DNA from: Mycobacteriales bacterium
Lineage (GTDB): Bacteria > Actinomycetota > Actinomycetes > Mycobacteriales > QHCE01
Length of the DNA stretch: 41,793 nucleotides
Direction of reading: 5' to 3'
Assembly: GCA_013362805.1 (NCBI GenBank)
Contig: JABFVL010000022.1
Location: 1-41,793, forward strand
The translations under genes and the position numbers were made by a program. The notes under the pieces were generated by a model. That model was not told where the DNA came from. It did not search any database and worked only from the letters and a program-made list of their open reading frames with translations. Of the stretch, positions 35,945 to 41,793 are shown one piece after another; positions within the stretch are counted from its first letter, which is position 1, and every line of letters starts with the position of its first letter.

Positions 35945-36676
35945 TTACTGCGTGATCAAAGTGCCGATTTTTTCGCCCCGCACAGCTCGGCCAATGTTCC
36001 CCTCGACAAGAAGATCGAAAATCACCATCGGCATTTTGTTGTCCATGCACAAGCTGATCGCTGTCGCATCGGCGACCGCGAGCTGCCGGGTAAGAACCTC
36101 TGTGTAGCTGAGCTGATCGAACTTGACCGCATTCGGGTTTTTCTTCGGATCGGCGTCGTAGACCCCGTCGACCTGTGTGGCTTTCAGAACTACTTCAGCG
36201 CCGATCTCGAGCGCGCGTTGAGCCGCGACCGTGTCGGTGGAAAAGTAGGGCAAACCCGCGCCCGCACCAAAGATCACTACGCGTCCCTTTTCCAGGTGAC
36301 GTTCAGCTTTCCGTGGGATATATGGTTCAGCCACCTGCGTCATCGTGATAGCGGTTTGCACACGAGTGTCGGTGCCTTCTTTTTCAAGAAAATCTTGCAG
36401 CGCAAGGCAATTCATGACTGTGCCGAGCATGCCCATGTAGTCGGCCCGACCACGATCCATGCCACGTTGTGACAGCTCCGCACCCCGAAAGAAATTGCCG
36501 CCACCGACCACAATGGCTACTTCCACACCGTCTCGCACAACCTCACTAATTTGGCGCGCGATGGCCGACACAATATTCGGGTCCACACCCAGTGATCCGC
36601 CACCAAACACCTCGCCGGAGAGCTTCAACAGCACTCGTTTCCAACCGACATGTGTGCCCGGTCCGGAGGATTTCAT
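35945..36676 (-). CDS. pyrH: UMP kinase
   Basis: PyrH phosphorylates UMP to UDP with ATP. The 243-residue protein belongs to the amino-acid-kinase fold: [11 protein letters not shown] near the start, [26 protein letters not shown], and the nucleotide-binding [13 protein letters not shown] and [22 protein letters not shown] at 36676 has GGGAG upstream. It lies 70 nt before frr. The 102-nt gap to the GT-C gene contains a long hairpin. Confidence 0.97.
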   Translation of the reverse strand: MKSSGPGTHVGWKRVLLKLSGEVFGGGSLGVDPNIVSAIARQISEVVRDGVEVAIVVGGGNFFRGAELSQRGMDRGRADYMGMLGTVMNCLALQDFLEKEGTDTRVQTAITMTQVAEPYIPRKAERHLEKGRVVIFGAGAGLPYFSTDTVAAQRALEIGAEVVLKATQVDGVYDADPKKNPNAVKFDQLSYTEVLTRQLAVADATAISLCMDNKMPMVIFDLLVEGNIGRAVRGEKIGTLITQ

Positions 36677-36723
36677 CAGCTTTTCTCCCTGGGTATGACT
36701 GTTTCGCTAGCGAGTTTGACATT

Positions 36724-36763
36724 ACTCGCCCACCTCCAGGCGGTGAAAACCCGCTGGGCGAGT
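36724..36763. terminator. Composite hairpin between the GT-C gene and pyrH
   Basis: ACTCGCCCA (36724-36732) pairs perfectly with TGGGCGAGT (36755-36763), and an inner GCGG/CCGC stem is possible. No long U-run follows on the minus strand, so it may be a weak terminator of the GT-C gene or part of the pyrH leader. Confidence 0.5.
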
Positions 36764-36778
36764 GTTTCGGGTAAAACT

Positions 36779-38038
36779 TCAGACCAATGACCCGTAGAAA
36801 AAACCCGCGCTCAAAGTAGCGGTCACCATGGCGCAGACCGCTATAAGAAGTCCTTGAACCCATCGTGGCGCATCGCGCAGAAGCACAAGCGCGACGAACA
36901 TCTGCGCGTGATTGCGATACCAAGAAAGCCACGCGCCGCCAAAAAACGGCATGACGAAAATAGCGATAGTGATCAACAACGCCGCGCAGTCCACCGCGTC
37001 GAGTCGCCGATGCTTCCACACCCGAATCCCAGTGACAAGGATGACCAGAGCCATCAGGGCAATATTGAGGGTGAGTTGGTCACGAAGTACTTCGGTGATG
37101 CCCGAGGTCAACGGACCTCCAGTGCCCTCCGCGGGAGTTGGGAGCTGGTAGTCATAGAACACCTTCAACGACGTGAACGGGTTCTTGACGTCTCCTTGAC
37201 CATAGGAAACTCGTTGAGTCTCGCTGTAAGCGTCCCATCTGCCGGTGCCTTGGTACATCAACCAGCCGGTCCACAGCAGGCCTAGGGCACCTATCGCGGC
37301 GGCCCCAGCGGCTTTCGCGATCCTCACCGGCCAATGGTGACTCTGCCAGGCGAACACAGCACTCAGAGCGAGCACGCCAATGGATACCGCGCCCACTAGG
37401 TGCGTGCTTGAGGCCACAGCCGCGCCGAGGCCCGCGATCCACCACGAATCCTTTTTGATTCCGATAAGGCATGCGAGCAAACCCAAAGTGCCAAGCGCGA
37501 TAGGAAAAGCCGCGTGAAAGTAAATGCTGCCAGGAAAGACAATGGCGAGGGCAAGACACAAGGTCGTTGCGACATTTAGCTGTGCGCCCAACAGCCACCA
37601 CAACGCTATGAACATGCCCAACAGCGAGATTTCGGTGACGAGAACCGCAGACATCTCATAGCTAAATCCGAGGGCACTTACCGCTCGCACGACCATCGAA
37701 TACAGAGGAAACCAAGCTGCGTCGCCGCACCAAATGTCGGGGCGATAGTGGTTAGGAAAACGATCCCCGCATCTGAACATTTCATACCCATTGCGGGCGA
37801 TATTCAGGTAGTGAAAGGAATCCCATCGAAAACGGTCAGCGGTACTAAAGAACGTGGCGCCCGATAGCGCGGCGAAAAGCCAGAAAACTCCGGTGCTGAT
37901 TAGGTATGTCACCACTGGTGGCGCGAGGAACGCGACCCGATTCCGCCATGTTGGCTTTGCTTCTGCATTCAGCGGAGTGGGCGATTCGGACGTCTTCGTG
38001 CCCTCCGCGGTGGCTACAGAGCTTGCGGTAGTGGTCAC
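36779..38038 (-). CDS. GT-C fold membrane glycosyltransferase (PIG-V/mannosyltransferase-like)
   Basis: This 419-residue membrane protein has a soluble N-terminal tail (1-32) and about ten hydrophobic helices. The first loop has RFRWDSFHYLNIARNGYE (around 69-86), with the acidic residue and Y-GY pattern of PIG-V/GPI mannosyltransferase-like GT-C enzymes, followed by WFPLYSMVVRAVS. Such enzymes transfer sugars, often mannose, from lipid-phosphate donors on the outer face of the membrane; donor and acceptor here are unknown. TATTGT ends six bases before the GTG at 38038, so a leaderless transcript is likely. A hairpin at 38085-38124 separates it from tsf. Confidence 0.8.
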   Translation of the reverse strand: MTTTASSVATAEGTKTSESPTPLNAEAKPTWRNRVAFLAPPVVTYLISTGVFWLFAALSGATFFSTADRFRWDSFHYLNIARNGYEMFRCGDRFPNHYRPDIWCGDAAWFPLYSMVVRAVSALGFSYEMSAVLVTEISLLGMFIALWWLLGAQLNVATTLCLALAIVFPGSIYFHAAFPIALGTLGLLACLIGIKKDSWWIAGLGAAVASSTHLVGAVSIGVLALSAVFAWQSHHWPVRIAKAAGAAAIGALGLLWTGWLMYQGTGRWDAYSETQRVSYGQGDVKNPFTSLKVFYDYQLPTPAEGTGGPLTSGITEVLRDQLTLNIALMALVILVTGIRVWKHRRLDAVDCAALLITIAIFVMPFFGGAWLSWYRNHAQMFVALVLLRDAPRWVQGLLIAVCAMVTATLSAGFFYGSLV

Positions 38039-38044
38039 GAGGGA

Positions 38045-38050
38045 ACAATA
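38045..38050 (-). promoter_or_regulatory. -10 element TATTGT for the GT-C gene
   Basis: On the minus strand TATTGT is followed by six bases and the GTG start at 38038. It lies downstream of the tsf terminator, so the gene has its own promoter. Confidence 0.55.
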
Positions 38051-38084
38051 GCGGCTAAGGGCGACCTTTCCATCTCCGGCATCG

Positions 38085-38124
38085 CAAAGGGACCCACCCT
38101 CTTTGCGAAGTGTGGGTCCCTTTG
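38085..38124 (-). terminator. Terminator after tsf
   Basis: CAAAGGGACCCAC (38085-38097) pairs perfectly with 38112-38124, giving a 13-bp stem 9 nt after the tsf stop. The U-tract is short (CCCTTTG), as is common in actinomycetes. Confidence 0.8.
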
Positions 38125-38132
38125 TCGCTTAT

Positions 38133-38957
38133 TTAGCCGCCGATTTCAAATCGAGCGAAGTCACGCACAGTTACACCGTCAGCTTCGAGCATTGCTTTCA
38201 CGGTCTTCTTGCTGTCTTGCACTGAGGACTGTTCGAGCAACACAACATCTTTGAAGAACCCGTTGAGGCGGCCCTCAATGATCTTGGGAAGCGCGGCTTC
38301 GGGCTTGCCTTCTTCGCGAGCCGTCTCTTCGGCGATGCGACGTTCGCTCTCAACAGTGTCCACGGGGACCTGGTCGCGGGTGACAAACTTGGGACGCATG
38401 GCTGCGATTTGCATCGCGGCACCGCGTGCCGCGGACTCGGCGACTTCACCCTCGCCGTCGTAGCCCACGATGACACCGACTTGGGCAGGGAGGTCAGGGT
38501 TGCGCTTGTGCATGTATATCGCGATCTGACCCTGCACAACGGCAATCTTGCCGACAACGATCTTTTCACCCAGGGTGGCTGAGGCATTTTCAACGGCCTC
38601 GGCGACTGTGCGGTCATCAGCCAGGGTGGACTTGAGAAGAGCGTCCACGTCGGCGGGCTGCTGCGCATCCACCAGCGCGACGATTTGCGCGGCCAGATCC
38701 TGGAATTGCAGGTTCTTGGCGACGAAGTCTGTTTCGCAGTTTAGCTCCACCAAAGCGTTACCGCGGTGAGCGACTAGACCGTTCGCGGTGGTGCGCTCTG
38801 CGCGCTTGCCAACGTCTTTCGCTCCCTTGATGCGCAAGAATTCTACGGCCTTCTCAAAATCACCATCAGAGGATTCGAGAGCCTTCTTGCAGTCCATCAT
38901 GCCCGCGCCCGTGAGGTCGCGAAGCTTCTTCACATCCTGCGCTGTGAAGTTAGCCAT
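38133..38957 (-). CDS. tsf: Translation elongation factor Ts
   Basis: EF-Ts exchanges GDP for GTP on EF-Tu. The 274-residue protein has the N-terminal UBA-like domain with [18 protein letters not shown] and the core with ETDFVAKN (the TDFV motif that touches EF-Tu), then the dimerisation region with [20 protein letters not shown] and a C-terminal helical part. ATG is preceded by AGAGA. It follows rpsB by about 180 nt, longer than usual; a hairpin-rich stretch is seen there but no gene. Confidence 0.97.
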   Translation of the reverse strand: MANFTAQDVKKLRDLTGAGMMDCKKALESSDGDFEKAVEFLRIKGAKDVGKRAERTTANGLVAHRGNALVELNCETDFVAKNLQFQDLAAQIVALVDAQQPADVDALLKSTLADDRTVAEAVENASATLGEKIVVGKIAVVQGQIAIYMHKRNPDLPAQVGVIVGYDGEGEVAESAARGAAMQIAAMRPKFVTRDQVPVDTVESERRIAEETAREEGKPEAALPKIIEGRLNGFFKDVVLLEQSSVQDSKKTVKAMLEADGVTVRDFARFEIGG

Positions 38958-39139
38958 GACTAATCTCTTTCCGTTTTTGATGCCTCAATAGTTAGTTAAA
39001 TGACCGCAATCCGGTCGTCACTGCGCCGAGAACGACGTGGCCTCGGCACCCAAGCGCCGTGAGAGCGAAATGGCGTTCCCTCAGTCAAGGCAACAAACCA
39101 CGATCGCGCCCACGGCGTGGAATAAACGATGTAGCGGAC

Positions 39140-39943
39140 TTACTTAGCGGCGGGCTGCTCGGTCTTGCCTTCGAGGAGATCGCGCTCCCACTCTGGCAGC
39201 GGTTCAGCGGCGCCAGCTGAGGCGGCTTCGGGCTTAGCATCGCCCTTGGCGCCACCAGCGCGAGCCAGCAAGCCGTCGGCGACCGCATCTGCGACAACGC
39301 GAGTCAGCAGAGCGGCGGAGCGAATCGCGTCGTCGTTACCCGGGATTGGGAAGTCGACCTCGTCCGGGTCACAGTTTGTGTCCAACACGGCGATGACTGG
39401 AATGCCCAGCTTGCGAGCTTCGTCAACCGCAATGTGTTCCTTCTTGGTGTCAACAACCCAGATCGCTGATGGCAGCTTGTGCATGTCACGAAGACCACCG
39501 AGAGTGCGCTCGAGTTTGTCTTTCTCGCGACGCTTGAGCAGGGCTTCTTTCTTGGTGACACCAAGCTCGCCACCGGTCTGCTCGATCATTTCCAGCTCTT
39601 TGAGGCGCTGGAGCCGCTTGTTTACGGTCTGGAAGTTGGTGAGCATTCCACCGAGCCAGCGCTGGTTGACGAAGGGCATGCCAACGCGCAGGGCCTGCTC
39701 GGAAACAGCTTCCTGAGCCTGCTTCTTGGTGCCGACGAAAAGAATCGAACCGCCATCAGCGACAGTCTTACGAATGTAGCTGTACGCGCTGTCGATGTAG
39801 CCCAGCGTCTTCTGGAGGTCAATGATGTAGATGCCGTTGCGGTCGGTCAGAATGAACCGCTTCATCTTTGGGTTCCACCGTCGGGTTTGGTGCCCGAAGT
39901 GAACGCCGCTCTCAAGGAGCTGGCGCATAGTGACAACAGCCAC
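39140..39943 (-). CDS. rpsB: 30S ribosomal protein S2
   Basis: S2 sits at the head-body junction of the 30S subunit and is one of the last proteins added. The 267-residue protein has [38 protein letters not shown] and [22 protein letters not shown], all hallmark parts, plus an Ala/Glu-rich C-terminal tail (about 230-267) common in actinobacteria. GTG at 39943 has AAAGG eight bases upstream. It is first in the rpsB-tsf pair and divergent from the M48-like gene. Confidence 0.97.
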   Translation of the reverse strand: MAVVTMRQLLESGVHFGHQTRRWNPKMKRFILTDRNGIYIIDLQKTLGYIDSAYSYIRKTVADGGSILFVGTKKQAQEAVSEQALRVGMPFVNQRWLGGMLTNFQTVNKRLQRLKELEMIEQTGGELGVTKKEALLKRREKDKLERTLGGLRDMHKLPSAIWVVDTKKEHIAVDEARKLGIPVIAVLDTNCDPDEVDFPIPGNDDAIRSAALLTRVVADAVADGLLARAGGAKGDAKPEAASAGAAEPLPEWERDLLEGKTEQPAAK

Positions 39944-40011
39944 TTTTGTGCCTTTCTATCTCACGCAAAGCAGGGGTGCTTCGCTCCTCAGTTGTTGCGG
40001 GAAATCCCGCC

Positions 40012-40136
40012 CTGGCGTCTTTTCGTCGGCAGTGCGGGCCCAACGTTGTTGGAACCGAGGATGCCGTCGCCATCGCAGTGATGGGGGACGCGCGAAGTCA
40101 GCTGCTCAAGGGACACAGCTGCTATGCCAAGTATAC
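40012..40136 (-). promoter_or_regulatory. Probable rpsB promoter and leader
   Basis: On the minus strand TATACT lies near 40131-40136, a near-consensus -10, which would give a leader of about 190 nt before rpsB. The leader contains a near-perfect palindrome GCGGGAAATCCCGC. Ribosomal protein S2 operons in other phyla have autoregulatory leaders; that role here is inference. Confidence 0.35.
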
Positions 40137-40149
40137 GGTGAAGGACATT

Positions 40150-41625
40150 ATGGGAAATGAGCGCGGTGACGAGAGTCAGCACTACGGCCTTAGGGCCTTG
40201 TTTCCGTCAGCCACGCTGCCCGGAGGCCTGAGCCCCACTCGCGCACTTTGGCTGCTGCTAAGCCGCGGCGGGTTAGGCGCGACCGTACCTTGGGCGCTGT
40301 GGCTGAGCGTCACCCTCATTTTCGCGATCGTGTTCGGCAGCTTCTTCGGGCTCATTTTGTTTATCTTGAGCACGTTGTTCGCGATCGTGTTCGGCATATG
40401 GGACAGCAGGAAACGTCGCTACTACCGGATAACGTCGGAAAATCAAGCCGCACTGGCTGAACTGGTGAACGAAACCGCTCAGCGCGTCCTTGGAGTCGCA
40501 CCCGAACGCCTCTGGCTCGTCGCCACCGCCGATGTAACCGCGTTCTACACTCCGCGCTTGGTGGGCAATTCACGAAAAGAGCTTGCCATTGGGCTGCCGC
40601 TGGCCACTGAACTTTCTCGTCACGAGCTGCAAGGCCTTATCGCCCGTGAGCTTTCCAAACTCAATACCGAACACCCGCTGCTCGTGGAGCGGCTACTTTC
40701 CCTACGCGAACGCCTAGAGCTGATGCCGCTGCCCCGCTGGGCGATCGTGTCCTGGTGGCGAGGGGGCTTCATGCGGCAAACGGCCTCGCTCGTGCGTGCC
40801 GTGGAACTTGAAGCCGATGCCGCCGCGGCCCGCGCGGTCTGGCCTGAAGAAGCAGCCACCGCTCTGCTGCGCGCGGCAAGCCTTGAAGACGCCTTTACAT
40901 GGTTCTTGCGAACCTATTGTGTCCCACTGGCGGTATCCGGCGCATACCCGAAAGATCTTCTGGCGGGCTGGCGCTGGAAACTCGATGATGGGCTCCGCGA
41001 GCGGCGCGTGATCGGGGTGAAGGCCTCCGATCTCACCCCAGCTTCCGATTCCCCGCTGCCTTCGCTCGAGGAGCGCATTAGTGTCATCTTGGACGGCTAC
41101 GCCGATCGCCTCCGGCTCGGCCGGGTGCGTGATCAGCTGCCCATCAATGTGCTGAGTCCGAAAGAAGAACGCATTTTCGCGCGGCGGATATTGAGGCCAT
41201 TTCTGCCGCGCCACTACGAAGCAATCACCTTCGAACACGCCCCTGATGACGTGCTGGACTTGCATACGGTCCTTCTCGCCCGAGCAGTAACAAACGCGGT
41301 AGAAAGCCTGATCGGGCGACGCGCGGGGGCGCCGGTGGTGTTGGGATTTGTAGCGGACGATTACGACAGCGTCGCTCGTCGACTGCCAGAAAATCTGACC
41401 CGTGAACTACGTATGGAAGGGGAATGGAATGATCCATTTCCGCTCATGCAAGCTGTGCTCGTCGCGCATTTGAAGGAGCAAGGATTTGTCGCCGAACGGC
41501 CTTTGCGGCGCCACGTTCTAGTACGAGGGGCTGACCGAATTGATGTGCCTGAGCTAATTGCACGAGATCCCATGGCCAGCGCGGAAATTCCTGGCACTCT
41601 GTCCGCACTTGCGCGCTCCGTGTAG
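40150..41625 (+). CDS. M48-like membrane protein lacking the HExxH zinc motif
   Basis: From ATG at 40150 (AAGGA just upstream) the protein has 491 residues. Two hydrophobic stretches lie at about 43-84. The next region follows M48 peptidases: LATELSRHELQGLIAREL where HELxH is expected but RELSK (166-170) is found; then LVRAVELEADAAAARAV (third-ligand Glu E219 and the ExxxD pattern retained) and SPLPSLEERI, the usual conserved spot after the protease core. The loss of both zinc histidines means a non-catalytic relative. The C-terminal 150 residues are unlike known M48 proteins to my eye. The frame is open to 39946, but upstream codons have no family support. Family placement is by pattern only. 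Confidence 0.7.
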   Translation: MGNERGDESQHYGLRALFPSATLPGGLSPTRALWLLLSRGGLGATVPWALWLSVTLIFAIVFGSFFGLILFILSTLFAIVFGIWDSRKRRYYRITSENQAALAELVNETAQRVLGVAPERLWLVATADVTAFYTPRLVGNSRKELAIGLPLATELSRHELQGLIARELSKLNTEHPLLVERLLSLRERLELMPLPRWAIVSWWRGGFMRQTASLVRAVELEADAAAARAVWPEEAATALLRAASLEDAFTWFLRTYCVPLAVSGAYPKDLLAGWRWKLDDGLRERRVIGVKASDLTPASDSPLPSLEERISVILDGYADRLRLGRVRDQLPINVLSPKEERIFARRILRPFLPRHYEAITFEHAPDDVLDLHTVLLARAVTNAVESLIGRRAGAPVVLGFVADDYDSVARRLPENLTRELRMEGEWNDPFPLMQAVLVAHLKEQGFVAERPLRRHVLVRGADRIDVPELIARDPMASAEIPGTLSALARSV

Positions 41626-41689
41626 TGCCATTTGTCTCTCAAAGCGGGCCTTAACTTTCAAACCTGTCTCATCTAGAGCAAGGCTGCCC

Positions 41690-41695
41690 TAATGT
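41690..41695 (+). promoter_or_regulatory. Possible -10 element for the gene at the right edge
   Basis: TAATGT lies in the 140-nt gap after the M48-like gene and would give a leader of about 70 nt before the ATG at 41766. No good -35 hexamer is seen. The rest of this gap shows no gene or clear hairpin. Confidence 0.25.
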
Positions 41696-41765
41696 ACGGG
41701 CCGGTATTCGTGATTCAACGTTGAAGAACATGCGATGTACCACCTACATAGGAGAGACATCAGCT

Positions 41766-41793
41766 ATGACTACTCAACAAACAACCATGTTGC
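41766..41793 (+). CDS. Start of an unidentified gene (partial)
   Basis: ATG at 41766 follows a strong AGGAGAG Shine-Dalgarno nine bases upstream. Only nine codons are visible (MTTQQTTML), too few to name a product. Reading frame beyond the window edge is unknown. Confidence 0.5.

Noticed and set aside
39946..40149. Longer N-terminus of the M48-like protein
   Set aside because: It lies over the rpsB promoter and leader, has no family similarity and lacks a Shine-Dalgarno at its start.

Overview
This window carries a long, conserved housekeeping block of an actinomycete. The evidence is the gene order on the minus strand (dapB, M16 peptidase, pnp, rpsO, ribF, truB, rbfA, infB, ylxR, nusA, rimP, then map, GNAT, ispG, M50 protease, dxr, then rlmN, cdsA, frr, pyrH, tsf, rpsB). 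It matches, in condensed form, the order I know from Mycobacterium tuberculosis (about Rv2773c to Rv2890c) and from other Actinobacteria. GTG and TTG starts, a DivIVA-domain protein, a mycothiol-nitroreductase-like protein and a NamH-like Rieske protein also point to Actinobacteria. The DNA is only moderately GC-rich for the phylum. A family such as Micromonosporaceae or Glycomycetaceae is possible, but the sequence alone does not settle it.

Layout. 1-5235: start of dapB (cut by the window edge), M16 peptidase, pnp, rpsO and ribF. 5281-8801: two tandem diguanylate cyclases with TPR-like N-terminal halves, inserted in the translation block. 8891-15535: truB, rbfA, ylxP-like, infB, ylxR, nusA and rimP. 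15683-22437: an accessory patch on both strands, with a DUF4439 lipoprotein, a Cys-variant of the Rv2466c family, a nucleotidyltransferase-fold protein with an altered acidic motif, an unknown protein, a VIT/CCC1 transporter, an EEP-family phosphohydrolase, map, and an APH-fold protein with an altered catalytic loop. 22441-27105: GNAT, ispG, M50 site-2 protease and dxr. 27362-31726: TetR regulator, a NamH-like metallo-hydrolase/Rieske protein, an RsmC-like methyltransferase, a secreted trypsin-like protease and a two-helix membrane protein. 31784-39943: DivIVA-domain protein, rlmN, cdsA, frr, pyrH, a GT-C glycosyltransferase, tsf and rpsB. 40150-41625: an M48-like membrane protein lacking its HExxH motif. 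A further gene begins at 41766.

Functional themes are translation and ribosome assembly (rpsO, infB, rbfA, rimP, nusA, tsf, rpsB, frr, truB, rlmN, map), RNA turnover (pnp), isoprenoid precursor synthesis (dxr, ispG), envelope biogenesis and stress (cdsA, M50 protease, GT-C enzyme, NamH-like protein, DivIVA protein) and cyclic-di-GMP signalling.

Two styles of translation start are visible. Core operon genes mostly have Shine-Dalgarno sequences. Many stand-alone genes, on either strand, have an extended -10-like hexamer (TAnnnT) ending 6-7 nt before the start codon and no Shine-Dalgarno, as expected for leaderless mRNAs. No stretch longer than 300 bases lacks a gene. I found no tRNA, rRNA, CRISPR array, insertion sequence or prophage gene.
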